Shown piece after piece: positions 24,000 to 35,700 of a DNA stretch of 64,000 nt (its first letter is position 1; every line of letters begins with the position of its first letter). Source of the stretch: Ramazzottius varieornatus (lineage: Eukaryota; Tardigrada; Eutardigrada; Parachela; Ramazzottiidae); assembly GCA_001949185.1 (NCBI GenBank), contig BDGG01000002.1, forward strand, positions 6,910,772 through 6,974,771, read 5' to 3'. The position numbers and the translations under genes were made by a program. The notes under the pieces were generated by a model, which saw only the letters and a list, made by a program, of their open reading frames with translations, was not told where the DNA came from and did no database searches.

Positions 24000-24344
24000 G
24001 TTTGATGGAAAATTCAATGTCAGTGGATGAGCCTGGACAACCGAACTGAAGCTCAGAATGAAGAATAACGAGGAAATCATGGAGTCTAAACTCAATTATA
24101 TTTTCGCTAATTAGCGTCTACCACGTTCCGCAACAGTGCGTTTGCGAGAAAGCAGATGTCACATGATTGACGTGAAGGGAATATTGCAAAATCAATGAAT
24201 CACCTTGGATTTCTCAGCAATATGATATGAATGACATGACATAAACGCCAGACAGTTTACTACTCTTTGGTTGACTTTCTTCAGGACCCCGGAATCCCCG
24301 GATAACGAAGTTCTCTCCTCAGGCGACCAGTCCTCGACCGAACC

Positions 24345-25469
24345 ATGGAGGTTTTCGATCAAGACCTTACAGATCTGGCAAACGAATATCGAGATTCTGA
24401 CGAGGTTTTATCCGATGAAGGGTTGGAGGACTGCGGCTCCATATCCACGTAAGTTACTTCCGGTCGGTTTAGTGTATATGGATAATATGATACTGTATGC
24501 CTCTCGTCGTATCAAGGTGAGCTGCATGAGTGTTCTGTTTAGGTCTGAGGAGGATGACTGTTCCGAAGATGAGGGAGACACCCGCCGCTTCAAATGCGAC
24601 TTTCCTGGTTGCGACGCCGCGTTCAGGAAGTCGTGCCGACTCCAGTGGCATATCCGAGTGCACGACGGCGAAAGGCCGTACAGATGTGACTTCCCGAAGT
24701 GCGAGAAGCAGTATACCCGATCATATCATCTGACAAGACACAAGAAGAAAGCACATGGAAGAGCAGGATCGCCTTCAGGAACACCCAGCTACCCATGCTT
24801 GTTGGACGGGTGCAGGAAAGTTCTCTCGACGAAGCAGCTCTTGGATCGTCATGTAGACAACTACCATAAGAGACGACAGTTTGCGTGCGCGACTTGCGGC
24901 AAGCGGTTTCAGAAGCACCAACATCTGCGATCTCACGAGTTCGAGCATAACAAGGTGTTTCCGTTTGTATGCTTGAATGAGAACTGTGGAAAAGGTTAGT
25001 TGATTTTCGGCTCAATAGTCTATCGTGCTTTCCATGGATGTATCTGGTATTTCTAGGGTTTTTGACTCGGGCGAAACTGACCCGACATTCCAAAAGCCAC
25101 GAAGGATACGCGTGTGACGTCGAGACCTGCAAAGAGAAATTCGACAAGTGGTCCACGCTTCGAAAGCACAAGGCGAGTGCGCATCGGAAGGTATTCCAGT
25201 GTCAGCGATGTTCCAAAACGCTCTCCCGTCGGTCATTGCTGGAAGACCACGTCACAACTCACGATGAGGAACGAGAAGCGTTCGAGTGTTCCAAGTGCAG
25301 AAGCGTCTTGCTGTCCCAGAAGTCCTTGAAGACTCATCAGGTGCACTGTGGAGTTTTGAAAGAGCAGCTCATTTGCAGCTTTCCAGCTTGTGGTAAAATA
25401 TTTGTGCGAAAAGCTAACTTTGTGAAACATGAGAGCTTGCATTCGTTGTCGGTACCCGACGGTTTGTAG
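24345..25469 (+). CDS. Transcription factor IIIA (nine C2H2 zinc fingers)
   Basis: Binds the internal promoter of 5S rRNA genes and 5S rRNA itself. Three exons: 24345-24448, 24543-24994, 25057-25469 (322 residues). An acidic N-terminus of about 50 residues is followed by nine fingers in a row: CDFPGCDAAF, CDFPKCEKQY, CLLDGCRKVL, CATCGKRF, CLNENCGKGF, CDVETCKEKF, CQRCSKTL, CSKCRSVL and CSFPACGKIF. Nine fingers, the mixed C-X4-C / C-X2-C spacing and the length fit TFIIIA; sequence outside the fingers is too variable to confirm it. Finger 8 ends H-X3-C rather than H-X3-H (KTHQVHC). Finger 5 is split by intron 2. The usual C-terminal extension after finger 9 is almost absent (SLSVPDGL). Confidence 0.78.
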
Positions 25470-25997
25470 CACTGTAGCGGTATATGGTACCTTCCAAGGT
25501 GCCCTGTCTTCCAAACATTTAGCTAACTGTTGCGGATACACCAACGATGTGTACACCAGTGACTTCCGGCAAAGTTTTATTTCCTGTTTTTGTTCTGACT
25601 CCGATGCTACAGTACTTCCGTCTTGTTGTTGAACATGGTTATTCACATTTTTCCCGAACTCTCTGCTTACAGTAGTAAAAAGCTTAGGTATACATAGGCA
25701 ACCTTGACTTGTTGTCGCAGTTTCTTCAAAGCTTCGCCGGGGTGGGTGGTTGGATTCGCTTTCTGGTCTTTAGAGTTCGGAACTTGGGAAGAAACGCAAA
25801 CATTGCAGTAAGATCAAGTCGTTTTGTGTTATGTCATGTCATGTCATTTTTAGCCTTGATTCTTGATTTGCAAGCAGCATTAAGCTGCACAATGCACATC
25901 CCGTCAAGCAGTTTCAGCTGTAACAGCTGTTCTGTGGTTGTCGCTAGATTCTCCGCCGAAAGTAAGATTGGCTTCGCGGTGACTGGGGGATCTGAAC
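25470..25997. other. Intergenic stretch between TFIIIA and TOP3B
   Basis: 3'UTR of TFIIIA and 5' region of TOP3B. No separate gene recognised. Confidence 0.4.
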
Positions 25998-28900
25998 ATG
26001 AGGGAGGTGCTGATGGTAGCCGAGAAGCCGAACTTGGCGCAGACGATCTCTGGCCTTCTCTCTAATGACAGTGCCCGGAAAGGATGCATCGACCGACGCC
26101 TTAGCAAAGGACTCCCGCTCTATGAATGGAGCGGACCATGGCCAGCTACGGGAGAATTGGTTCATTACAAGATGACTAGTACCTATGGGCATGTCTGCCA
26201 AATCGATGTATGACGCTTTCTAGGTTGGGTACTTGTATCGAAACCTCACTCAAGCTTTCTTTGCAGTTCGAACCATTAGCTCAAGACTGGAACGTGGATC
26301 CGGAACAACTCTTCTCGTGTGGCATCGTCAAGAAAGAGCGCGATGAACAAGCGAGAGTTAGCCAACAATTGGCGAGCGCCGGCAGACATGCAGATTTCCT
26401 TGTGCTTTGGCTGGATTGCGATAAAGAAGGAGAGAATATCTGCTTCGAGGTGATGGATGCCGTCGTTCCTGTAATGAATAGCAGACCGGAAATGCAGCGT
26501 GTTTATCGGGCTCTCTTCAGCGCCTTGACCGAAGCGGATGTTAAAGATGCGTTCCATCAGCTAAGGACCCCGAACCATAACGAATCGCTCTCGGTGGATG
26601 CAAGAATGGAACTTGACGTTCGTATTCACTTTTACGGAACCTTCGATATTTGTATCACTTATGTAAAACGTTTTCTTGTAGTTGCGAATCGGATGCGCTT
26701 TTACTCGGTTCCAGACGAAGACTCTCAAGAAAAAGTACGGTAGAGAAACGCTGAACACGGATACAGTTCCCTATGGACCCTGTCAGACTCCCACTTTGTC
26801 TTTCTGCGTGGAACGCTACAAGAGCATGCGGAGTTTCGTGGGACAGCCTTACTTCCGGGTGAACGTTGCTGTCCTTCTCCCAGGTACGTACTTCCAGTGG
26901 CNNNNNNNNNNNNNNNNNNNNNNNNNNNNNNNNNNNNNNNNNNNNNNNNNNGACTTCATTGAACTATCTTCGGCCTCCCGCTCCTACCTCATGTTATCCC
27001 AAGGCTGCCCTCAAAATATTTACCGCTAACGTCACAAGTACTGGTGCAGAAATTGCACATCCAGCGCATGGATAACGCAGCCGCCACTGCGTACTTCTAA
27101 TATTTCTCACTAATTTCTGTGTTTTGTGCCCAATGGCACGGTTATGCATGAGTATGTTGTTGTCTATTGTAGATGGAAGTCTTGTTCCGCTCGAATGGAA
27201 GAGGAAGCGTACCTTCGACAGTCGAGAAGCTCAAAGCATCGTCCAGCGTGTACTTCAAGCGCATAACTTGTGTGTGTCCGATGTTCGAGCGGAAGAACGA
27301 CGGAAGGGTCGTCCGTCAGCTTTGAATACAGTTCAAATGCTGCGACTTGCGAGCTCCCAGCTACGCATGTCTCCCAATCACACAATGGAGTTGGCGGAGA
27401 GACTCTATATGGAGGGATTCATTAGCTACCCGCGAACAGAAACGACGCAGGTATGAGAATATCCGAATTTAAGACTACATACAGCACTTGAATGTAATCA
27501 GATCTCTCTCCTTCGTAGTATCCAAATAGTTTTGATCGTCTTTCGACATTGTCATCCATCACGGGTCGTGACGAGCTGGGCCAGTATGCGGAGCGCCTGA
27601 TATACGACATGCCCAGTGGCGGACCAAGTGGGCAGGATCGCGGAGATCATCCACCCATTGTTCCTCTGAAACGCGCTAGCCCGAAGCTCATGAACGATAA
27701 CAGAGCGTATGGACTGTATCAGCTCATTTGTGCCAACGTCTTAGCTAGTCTTTCCGCTGACTGTACTTACCTCGAGAAGACAGTTTCGTTCGATGTGGCG
27801 GGCGAGCGGTTCCAGATGGAAGGCATCGAAGTACTAGACGAAGGCTTTACGGAGGTCCTAAAACACCTGAAGGTAATAAACCACCGACGAAATTCGGAAA
27901 ATACGGGAAAATTAGGGTGCCCATCAAGTTATATAAAACTGGATAAATATCGAGTGCGAACAAAGCCGCGCACGCTTTCGGCCATTAGCCCCGGAAACGT
28001 GCGCCACTTGGGTGAACGATCTTGTTGAGCTTGGTTGTCGAGGTCCCATTTATATGAGGTATTGTTGATACGTGCAGATGAGAAGTCGGAATATTCCGAG
28101 GCTGAACATCGGTAATTACGTCACGGTCAAGAGCGCGCAAGTCAAGGAAGAAGTTACGAAAGCGCCGGAACTTCTGACCGAAAGCGACTTGATAGACCTC
28201 ATGGAGAAACATGGCATCGGCACGGACGCAAGTATACCTGTACATATCCAGAGCGTCTTTAAGAGGAACTTTGTCACCCTAACCGAAGACAGACGAATCC
28301 TACCAACACCAATGGGCATCGCCATGATCGACGGATACAACGCGCTCGACGACGACCTCTCAAAACCTCAAATCCGATCAACATTAGAGAAAGATCTAAC
28401 CCTTATCGCAGGTTAGTAACTACTTCACTACGTGTTCGACTGTTCGAATCGAAATAATAAAAATGAAAGTCTGTATAGAGGGGAAAGCGAGGAAAGAAGA
28501 CATCGTTGCTCACGTTTTGCAAATTTACAAAGATAAATTTCGGTACTTGCGAGACCACTTCGACATCATGGACAAGTCCATAGCGAGTATCCTACATTTT
28601 CAGCCAGCCATTCCACTACCAGTAACACAGAGCGCGCCTAGAAACCCGCAAGCTTCACGCTTCGAGAGTCCAGCAAGACCACTGGTCAAGCGTCGGAGCG
28701 ATCCAGGAACACTTTATGACGGCCCGTCTCCTAAGCACTTCAAGTCTTCCTTTAGAGATGAAAGCTGGCATCGAGACTATGATAATGCCAACACTGCTCC
28801 GCTTGGCTCAGTTCAACTGCCGGTAATAGCGACAAGTGCGGTGGCGTCTTCTGGAGAAAGCTCTTCCTTGACGCAGAGGCTACTGGCACTATCGGGAACT

Positions 28901-30723
28901 GTCCATTCGGCACCAGTCCATCCCGCACCAGTCCAACAAAACATTCCTATGACCGTCCTACCGCAGTTTCGCACGCCAGCTGTTGCTTCGCGTATGGCTC
29001 CTCCAGCGGTATGTCAAACAAAAGCTGGACAAACAAACTCGACGAGATCGCTTTCTAAGTGGCGCATGTCTCAAGTAATACTGGCCGGAAGCCTGCGCCA
29101 CGTGGGGAAACGATCTGGTCGAGTTCATTTGCTCAGCAGCCTGAGCTTCCAAATATCCAACATCAAGTTTGGTGTTTGATGCAGTTGGTCTAGTGGATAA
29201 TATTGTGTAGCATTGGTGGTTTTTTTCTGCCAGACGAATCCGTTTGCTGTTCTTTTGGAGTCTGTCAATACTCCTGTACGCCTAGGCTTTCGTGCCCAGC
29301 CTCCTCCAACGCCTACCGTCGAGTCCGACGTTCTCCGAGCAAAAAGCGTGAATCGAGTTGTAGAGAATCCAGCGTCAGTACCCGTAGCCAGATCGCAGGA
29401 AGTTACGGTTTCGCCCGCTGATAGTAGCACTCCAGCGATCCCAGTAAGGGCGGACCCCGGTCTGCAGAAGCTGATGGATAGGGACTGGTCGATAGACGTC
29501 ACCAGTATCTCGTTGCCGACAGGACCTGAAGTTCCAGGATTAGAGAATGTACCGAGCGTCTTTGCGGACAGCTCTTGGTCCGCAGTAGAGCCACCGGAAG
29601 TAAAGCCAGAAATCGACGAAATACCAGTGGTAAAACAAGAAATTCTCGAGATTCCTTACCATCCACACCCAGTGGAACAAGAAGTCAAACAAGAAATCTA
29701 TGAAGTACCTCACAATCAATGGCAGCCGCCCTATCAGCAACAGGCACGGCCCTCAGTCTTCTGTCCGGTCCGTGCTCGGCCAGGGAATGGGCAGCTTCAA
29801 CGGACCTTCCGTCCACCACAGGGCGATGGGTATTCGACGCCGCCGGCGCCGTCCTACGGGGGACAGCCCTGTAAGAACTTGTCCTTGGAATTCTTTGAAC
29901 TTGGAACTCTTTGAAATCGTCTTCAGTAATTTGTTTTGTTTCATTTTTGTTTTGTTAGTCCATGTTCCTGGGGCACTTCACCCTTTGATGTCTGGAAATA
30001 CGAGATCACCATCGCTTAGTGCCAATAACTCGAAGCCGAGAAGTGCAAGTAAGCATTAGTCCACTTTGGGCTTTTCCGTCCGGTCGAAAACTTAGAATGC
30101 TTTGTCAAATTCGTACTCGATCAACACTTTCTACTTTCCGTAGTATTCCGTGATCTTCACAATATCTGACTTTCTACATAATGAAATTAGTGTGGTCTCG
30201 TTCCTGGCTTCTTATGTAAGTTGAGTTGAATGTTTCTTTTGCTTATTGCAGTTCCCGGGCTGGAAAAATTCAGTATTCAAGGTCAGTACGAATAACAGTC
30301 TGCTGAACCGCCGTATGAGTTCTGTCGACGAGCGGCTGTGTTTTGTCGAATTGCTTCCTGCTTATTTCCGGTTCATATAATTGTGTTGTTTGCAGGGAAG
30401 GATCCAGTGCAGGCCATACACGAGATGTGCGCCAAATTCAAATTAGCCGGACCGTCGTTTGATCTGATAGAAGAGTCTGGACCTCCTCACCTGCGTCAGT
30501 TCTCTTACCAGGTATCCATGGACTTTGAAAAACCGCTGCACTGTTACTTGTGAAGAATAGTTCATCAGTGAGTCTCATACATGTTGACGATAGCTCATGT
30601 GTTCTTGTACAGCTTGTGGTCGACGGCACACGCTATGGTCCCTTCCGGTCCGGAAACAAGAAAGAATGTATGAAGGGAGCAGCTAAAATTTGTCTTTCGG
30701 CCCTTGGTTTCAATGTTGCTTGA
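25998..30723 (+). CDS. TOP3B: DNA/RNA topoisomerase 3-beta with a C-terminal dsRNA-binding domain
   Basis: Type IA topoisomerase that passes single DNA or RNA strands. Twelve exons: 25998-26207, 26267-26617, 26682-26883, 27173-27450, 27519-27872, 28078-28411, 28479-29008, 29234-29870, 29959-30048, 30252-30281, 30396-30511, 30613-30723 (1080 residues; human TOP3B 862). TOPRIM starts VLMVAEKPNLAQ and holds the metal site WLDCDKEGEN (D120, D122); ELDLRIGCAFTRFQTK crosses exons 2-3; the catalytic tyrosine is Y340 in GFISYPRTETT; then MEKHGIGTDASIPVHI. After about residue 650 the usual Cys zinc fingers and RGG box are missing: a Pro/Gln/Ser-rich segment runs to a dsRBD (about 1007-1078: DPVQAIHEMC...GPPHLRQFSYQ, SGNKKECMKGAAKI). 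Phases fit at every junction. Convergent with QDPR. Confidence 0.9.
26902..26951. other. Assembly gap (50 N)
   Basis: A run of N inside TOP3B intron 3 (26884-27172). Exons 3 and 4 join in phase across it (LLP-D-GSLVPLEW), so no coding sequence is evidently lost. Confidence 0.95.
27955..28040. repeat. Intronic hairpin element in TOP3B intron 5
   Basis: Right arm GTGCGCCACTTG (27999-28010) followed by GGTGAACGATCTTGTTGAG; the left arm is worn (AAGCCGCGCAC, 27963-27973). The loop contains TTTCGGCCATTAG, close to the loop of other copies. Intron 27873-28077. Confidence 0.8.
29038..29125. repeat. Intronic hairpin element in TOP3B intron 7
   Basis: ACTCGACGAGATCG, then AAGTGGCGCAT (29057-29067); right arm CTGCGCCACGTGG (29093-29105), then AAACGATCTGGTCGAGT. 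The outer arms (ACTCGAC-AGATCG / CGATCTGGTCGAGT) pair well, showing the element is roughly 85 bp. Intron 29009-29233. Confidence 0.88.
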
Positions 30724-30917
30724 CGAGGAAGCAGACTTGGTAAACAAGTTTAGACGGTAAGGCGACAAGCATGAACCATAAGATTTCAAGTGTGTTTCGT
30801 TTTACTGACGAGTTTTGTTCTACTACGGTGTGGACACTACGCAAATGAGCTCACTGCTAACATTTCACGACTTTTTTGAAGAGAAATGCGAATCAGGAAG
30901 AAGCATATTAGTGACAT

Positions 30918-30923
30918 AATAAA
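30918..30923 (+). terminator. Poly(A) signal AATAAA of TOP3B
   Basis: About 195 bp past the TOP3B stop and only 6 bp short of the stop codon of the convergent QDPR gene, so the two transcripts must overlap at their 3' ends if this signal is used. Confidence 0.5.
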
Positions 30924-30928
30924 AACGA

Positions 30929-32381
30929 TCAAGAAAACTCCAGTTTTGTTTGCCCATTCGCCGTAATAAGACTGACCAGACTTCCAGAAGCCGGTCGGTC
31001 TTGGTTTTCTACCCATTTATGGAGCATCTCGGCCACATACTCCATCGGGGTCCACGAAGAGGTGTCGGCTTTCGGCATCCACTTCCTGTTCATGGGTGTG
31101 TCCAGGGTTGTGCTGCGAAACGGAAGTTCATTAGGACCCGTTATTCATTTTAGCCACGCCATATTTCACGCCTGGATGTCTGTGAGCGATACTCACGGTA
31201 GTATCGCTACGGCAGCGACGCCCTCAGGAAGTCCGCTGTTTGTAGCGGCCAAACTCCTCACCAGCTGATGTACTGCGGCCTTCGCCATGCCGTAACCAAT
31301 CATGCCCGGAGTTCCTTCCAAAGCAGGACGAGCTCCTGTTAACGTGAGTAGTCCTCCGGGTCGAAGGAAGAGGCTAGCCAGGCGGGAAGCTATAGCGCTC
31401 GACCATACGCTCTGTTTCAAAACTAGATCCGTATTTTTTATGAAGTCTGAAAACAACACTCACGGCCTCACGCTGCCATTTGTATGGGACTGGAAACAAA
31501 TAAATGTAACGCGCTATAGAAGTTTCATCGATTTCTTACCTTCAGCCGCTGCATTTCCTCCAGCCCATCCGCCTGCAACGCACACCAGACAGTCCAACTT
31601 GGAATCGCCCAAGAGACTCTTCACGCCAGAGACAATTTCCTGTTCCTGCTCAAGCAAAGATTCACTCTTCGTGATGGATACGTTCCCATTCGCATCCTCG
31701 TTGTTGGCAAAGTCCAGAGAACCGACCCACTGCAAAGCCAAAACATCAGCAATACGGTACGAGGTAAACGACATAATTCGGGCATATCGATTTTCGCACC
31801 ATAATTCGGGCAACGTGAAAGATTTGAACATTACCTTCAACGCTTGATTCATCCCTCACCGTACGTGTGTTGATACAACATTAGGCATTTTAACATTGGA
31901 CAGACCCATCTCTATCCCAGGCCGAATTCCCGTAATCTACAACGCTTTCCCGTTCTCAACCCTATTGAAACCTCGAGGAGAGGGATCAGTCTACCTCAGG
32001 GAACAAGAAGCGGTTCATTACGCGCAGCAGGAGCTGAGAAAAAATATGCCCGAATTACGAGTGGAAAAACCCCTATGCCCGAATTATGTCGTTTACCTCG
32101 TAATGCTTATATTAGTAGAGCAAAACTCAACAGGCACAACGATCGCGCATGACGCCATTTAATATACCACATTAGGCCCGCGTTCTACGAAATATCTGTA
32201 TTACGGCCATGATGTCAGCATAAGTAATGCGCCCACTCATCGGAATTGAAGCTTTGTACGGTAGCAAATTTAAATTTTGTTGACTTACATATCCTTGAGC
32301 CTTGAAGTGCTTCACCACAGTTGCTCCAAGTGCTCCTCGTCCGCCGTACACCAACACTCGTCTCGCACTCGTTGCAGCCAT
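30929..32381 (-). CDS. QDPR: Dihydropteridine reductase
   Basis: Cytosolic NADH-dependent reductase that recycles quinonoid dihydrobiopterin to tetrahydrobiopterin, the cofactor of aromatic amino acid hydroxylases. Four exons: 32381-32289, 31729-31540, 31446-31197, 31112-30929 (238 residues; human 244). It has the short-chain dehydrogenase fold: [17 protein letters not shown] binds [15 protein letters not shown] follows, the catalytic motif is [11 protein letters not shown] (Y-X3-K), and [20 protein letters not shown] closes the substrate side. The ATG at 32381 gives the usual MAA..ARRVLV start. An in-frame upstream reading frame stops one codon before it. Intron 1 holds a 340-bp MITE. Convergent with TOP3B, 205 bp between stop codons. 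Confidence 0.95.
31758..32102. mobile_element. MITE with perfect 29-bp terminal inverted repeats in QDPR intron 1
   Basis: 31758-31786 and 32074-32102 are exact inverted copies over 29 bp (outer bases TACGAGGTAAACG / CGTTTACCTCGTA). The outermost TA on both sides can be read as a TA target duplication, as made by Tc1/mariner-type elements. Inside each arm TAATTCGGGCA is repeated once more. No coding capacity in the ~290-bp core, so a non-autonomous element. Confidence 0.8.
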
Positions 32382-32384
32382 CCT

Positions 32385-32778
32385 TCAAGACTGAGCTGGT
32401 ACCCAGAGAATGCGAAGTCCAAGGCGGAAACGACAAAATGTTGATCCCTGAGTTAATTGTGAAGCGCAATCAATGCTTGTCAAGTGATCCTTACTACATT
32501 CTCTGCCGCTGCCGGAAGCGACGTCAACAATCGTGAGTCTATCAGACAAAATCAGCCAGAAGTTAGTGGAACCGATGCGAACAAATCGATACGTAACGGC
32601 GTAACGTGATAAATGATAATGTTATCTTACCCACTTACCGGCAACTCTTCGCCCCGCCTTTGTCGAAAATCTCCAATCGGTTGTCGGTCCTGTGATGCCA
32701 GAAAAGTTTACTCCCACGTTGAATAATGTTGCCGACAGCAGTATCCCAGGCGTTCAGTCGATTAAGATTCAAGAAACC
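32385..32778 (-). other. Possible 5' exons upstream of QDPR (or a small separate ORF)
   Basis: Two exon-like blocks, 32778-32639 and 32538-32385, have good splice sites (acceptor TTCCGCAG, donor GTAAGT, acceptor CTGATAG) and join in one open frame of 98 codons (LNRLNAWDTAVGNIIQRG..., DVASGSGRECSKDH). The frame is open at its 5' end, so more exons would lie upstream. It ends at TGA 32385-32387, in frame with and one codon before the QDPR ATG. This may be a translated upstream region, an independent gene, or spliced 5'UTR. No family is recognised. Confidence 0.3.
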
Positions 32779-35700
32779 CTGCGGAATTGCAGAAACAGAG
32801 TGGAAACTCTAAAAAAATGATCTGAATTCTGAAAACTGCCACTTTGCTGCTCGTCTCGCGCATGACGTCACAGTTCCGCAGTGACATCAAACGCAGCGGC
32901 GTTCTCTTGGGCGGTTTTTTCTATAGTCTATCGAGTCTTTGGTAGAGTCTGTGGACTGAGCGATCTTGCATATTTCAGGAACACTCGATTACTATTGATT
33001 AACTGAGCCCCACTGCCATGTCGAAATCAGAGGTTCCGACTTCCGATAACATCATGTTTCATGATGAGCTGCCGGTCGGCTTTCCTGGTTCGGAACCTCG
33101 CCTCCGGACCAATCGTGTTATATTTTTTCCGATCAGTGCTAACTACTACCTGACTCATAATCAAATTATCAAGAAGGGAAGTTTTCGCACTTTTACGGTT
33201 ACTCTTCTCGAGAACCATGCGAATCGTACTATAGTTAGTACAGTATAACGATCGGCTCTTGATCACGATAATTGACACGGGAATTGTTTGCTTATGTCGA
33301 AGCATGGAGTAATTAAACCTGAACTTGCTAAGTGGCGCCACAGTATCCACTTTGCTCTTGCGAAACTACTTTGCCGACACCGATATTAGCAGCTGATGAT
33401 GTCTTTCATCGGCATGCGCAAAATACCTGCTACACTACACATCCTAGGACATGGCGAAACTAACAGCTATCCACCCTAATCACTAAAGTCACTGAATCTC
33501 TACGATGTCGTACTACCAGCAAATAAAAGATGATCCTCGTCGTAAGCTCGTTTTACATTTCTGCGTCACGCTCTTTTATGCGAGCTTAGGGAGGCAGTCG
33601 AATGAAAAGGCAGATTTAGTCCAGGAAGTCGCCTTGTACAATACCCTTCATTTCTTTCTTTTCTTCTAATGGATTCGGGCTGGACGTCATAATCATGCGA
33701 TATCGTTGCGTACTGCAGAACAAGATTCGCTCATCCTCCTGGACCAATTGTAAGAGTACGTTGCCGTCGCGGCAAAGTGCTAACTTATTTTTAGTAGTGG
33801 GAGGGGAACATTATTACGTGTGGGACGGTGAACTCGATCGGTTCTCCATACAAAAGGGATTAATGGAATTCATACAGTGATCTCTAATCCTGTGCTTTTG
33901 AACTTGGTTTGAAATGAATCTTACCAACTTAAACAGGCTTCGCACTTCATGTTTCAGACCGGGTTTGAAAACTTTAAAAGCCCGCAGCTGGAATATCATG
34001 ACAACATTACTAAACTAATACGTTCGAGCACGATATACGTAGTATTTTTGGTTTCAAGCGACGGGGAGGGGGAATGAATGATAAAATTCAAAACCTTTAA
34101 AACAGATGCCGAAATTCGGCGCGTCAGATCAGAGATACGATTACGCAACCGTAATTTATGCTCCTTACAAGGGAACCTTTAGGGACGTTCAATTCCAACT
34201 GAAATTCCAGCGGGCTTGAAGAACAGCTTAGAGTTCGAGCAAACTTTGAAACTCGAGCCAGCTACTGTATCGCTACAAAAAATTCAGAATGTGCGGCAGC
34301 GGCTTCACCGAAGCCACTGCCTATCCTTAGGGAACCCCGAACTTTCTATGGGTTTTTGAGGTCGCGGCATCGCCGGTTACTGTATGCTCTCCCGAAATTC
34401 ACGTACGTCACTGACTCTCAAATCATTGGGTCTTACCGTCTAGTTTTACACTCTGAATGGACTGACGTACTCGCCTTGAAGCAGAGTGCAGCTGGAGACG
34501 GTATCGTAGTTTTGACGACGTCTTACAGCGGAACCATGTATCAAAACCCACAAGTTTCACCTTCGAGCTTTCGAGTTCGTGGTTAGGGTTTTGACCAGTA
34601 GCCGTCAACCACAAGCCCGGGACCTGTCGCATCCTCTCGCTTCCCTGTTTTCGAGAGAAGTTGTTGTCATATGGTTCTGAACGCTTTGAAAGTACACGCA
34701 GAGTACCGTGCGATGCACGGTCAACCTTTTACATATGTCTGTATCACCGTGAAAGCCACCACCCAGTAAAAGCTTCTGCGCAGCTCGCCGAACCTGCCGA
34801 GCTTCGCTGGTCGGCAGCCAAAACACGTCATCTGCTCCTTGGGTTTAACCGTCTCACAAGTAGGGATTTACCAGTCAGTTATGGTGATGAACTGACGATC
34901 TGATCAAGTGCGTATTCAATACTTACACCACAGAAATTCCGTACAGAAATAATGGCGATTGCCTTGGTTGACCACGCGTGTCAGACAAATGTGGACGCTA
35001 TTTCCGCGGTTGTTGAATAATTGTTTTTCCCCTTTCTCTATCAGGCTATTTGAAAGCTTTTCCATACGGGAAGGTCGACTTACTGATGTTATGTTGACGG
35101 AGAAAGGGACACGGAAGTGCGGATCAGAGTTCATTAAGGGCTTACAAAGATAGATTACACCGCTGATGGAATTACAACGCCGGTGTAATTGGCTCCACCC
35201 ACACCCTTAGGATTGGCACCAGACATTACACTTTCGGTGTAATTACGAGTCGCTCCGGAATTACGAGTCGCTCCGGAACGACTCGTAATTACACCAGACT
35301 TAACCCACATCCCAAGTGCGCTGTGCTCCCCTCCAAACTTTCAAATGTCACTTTCATGACGAAGTTTCTCGCTACTCGTCCTACTGGTGAGTGTGTGGTG
35401 GTTCCCCCGACATCAAAGATCTCATAATCCCCCGATCGTACTTACCTGCAGTTCGGGGCTTTCAAAGCGAGCCGTTGTACCGCTTTCCTAACTGGTCAAA
35501 AAATTTTCTGGGTGTATCCACCAAAGTAGCTGGTGTAATTACACCACCAAGCCAGCTTGGTCTTTGTAAGCTCTTATTATATTTGGTCTAGATGTTATGC
35601 TCCAATGATGTATCCTTAAATTGGGCGTGACTTTGAGGATCAAGGTTTTCCATATACTTCCGTTCATCATTTCAGTCGACCAAGAATCAGAGCCATTCAG

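Noticed and set aside
25709-26065. Plus-strand reading frame overlapping the TOP3B start
   Set aside because: It is in another frame from VLMVAEKPNLAQ and has no recognisable motif; the ATG at 25998 gives the family N-terminus.
26884-27172. Missing TOP3B exon hidden by the N gap
   Set aside because: Exons on both sides join in phase and give the expected family sequence without an insert.
30929-31112. Apparent one-base frameshift in the last QDPR exon
   Set aside because: It came from a misread of the line break at 31080/31081. Rechecked, the exon is 184 bp and reads through in frame to the normal end.
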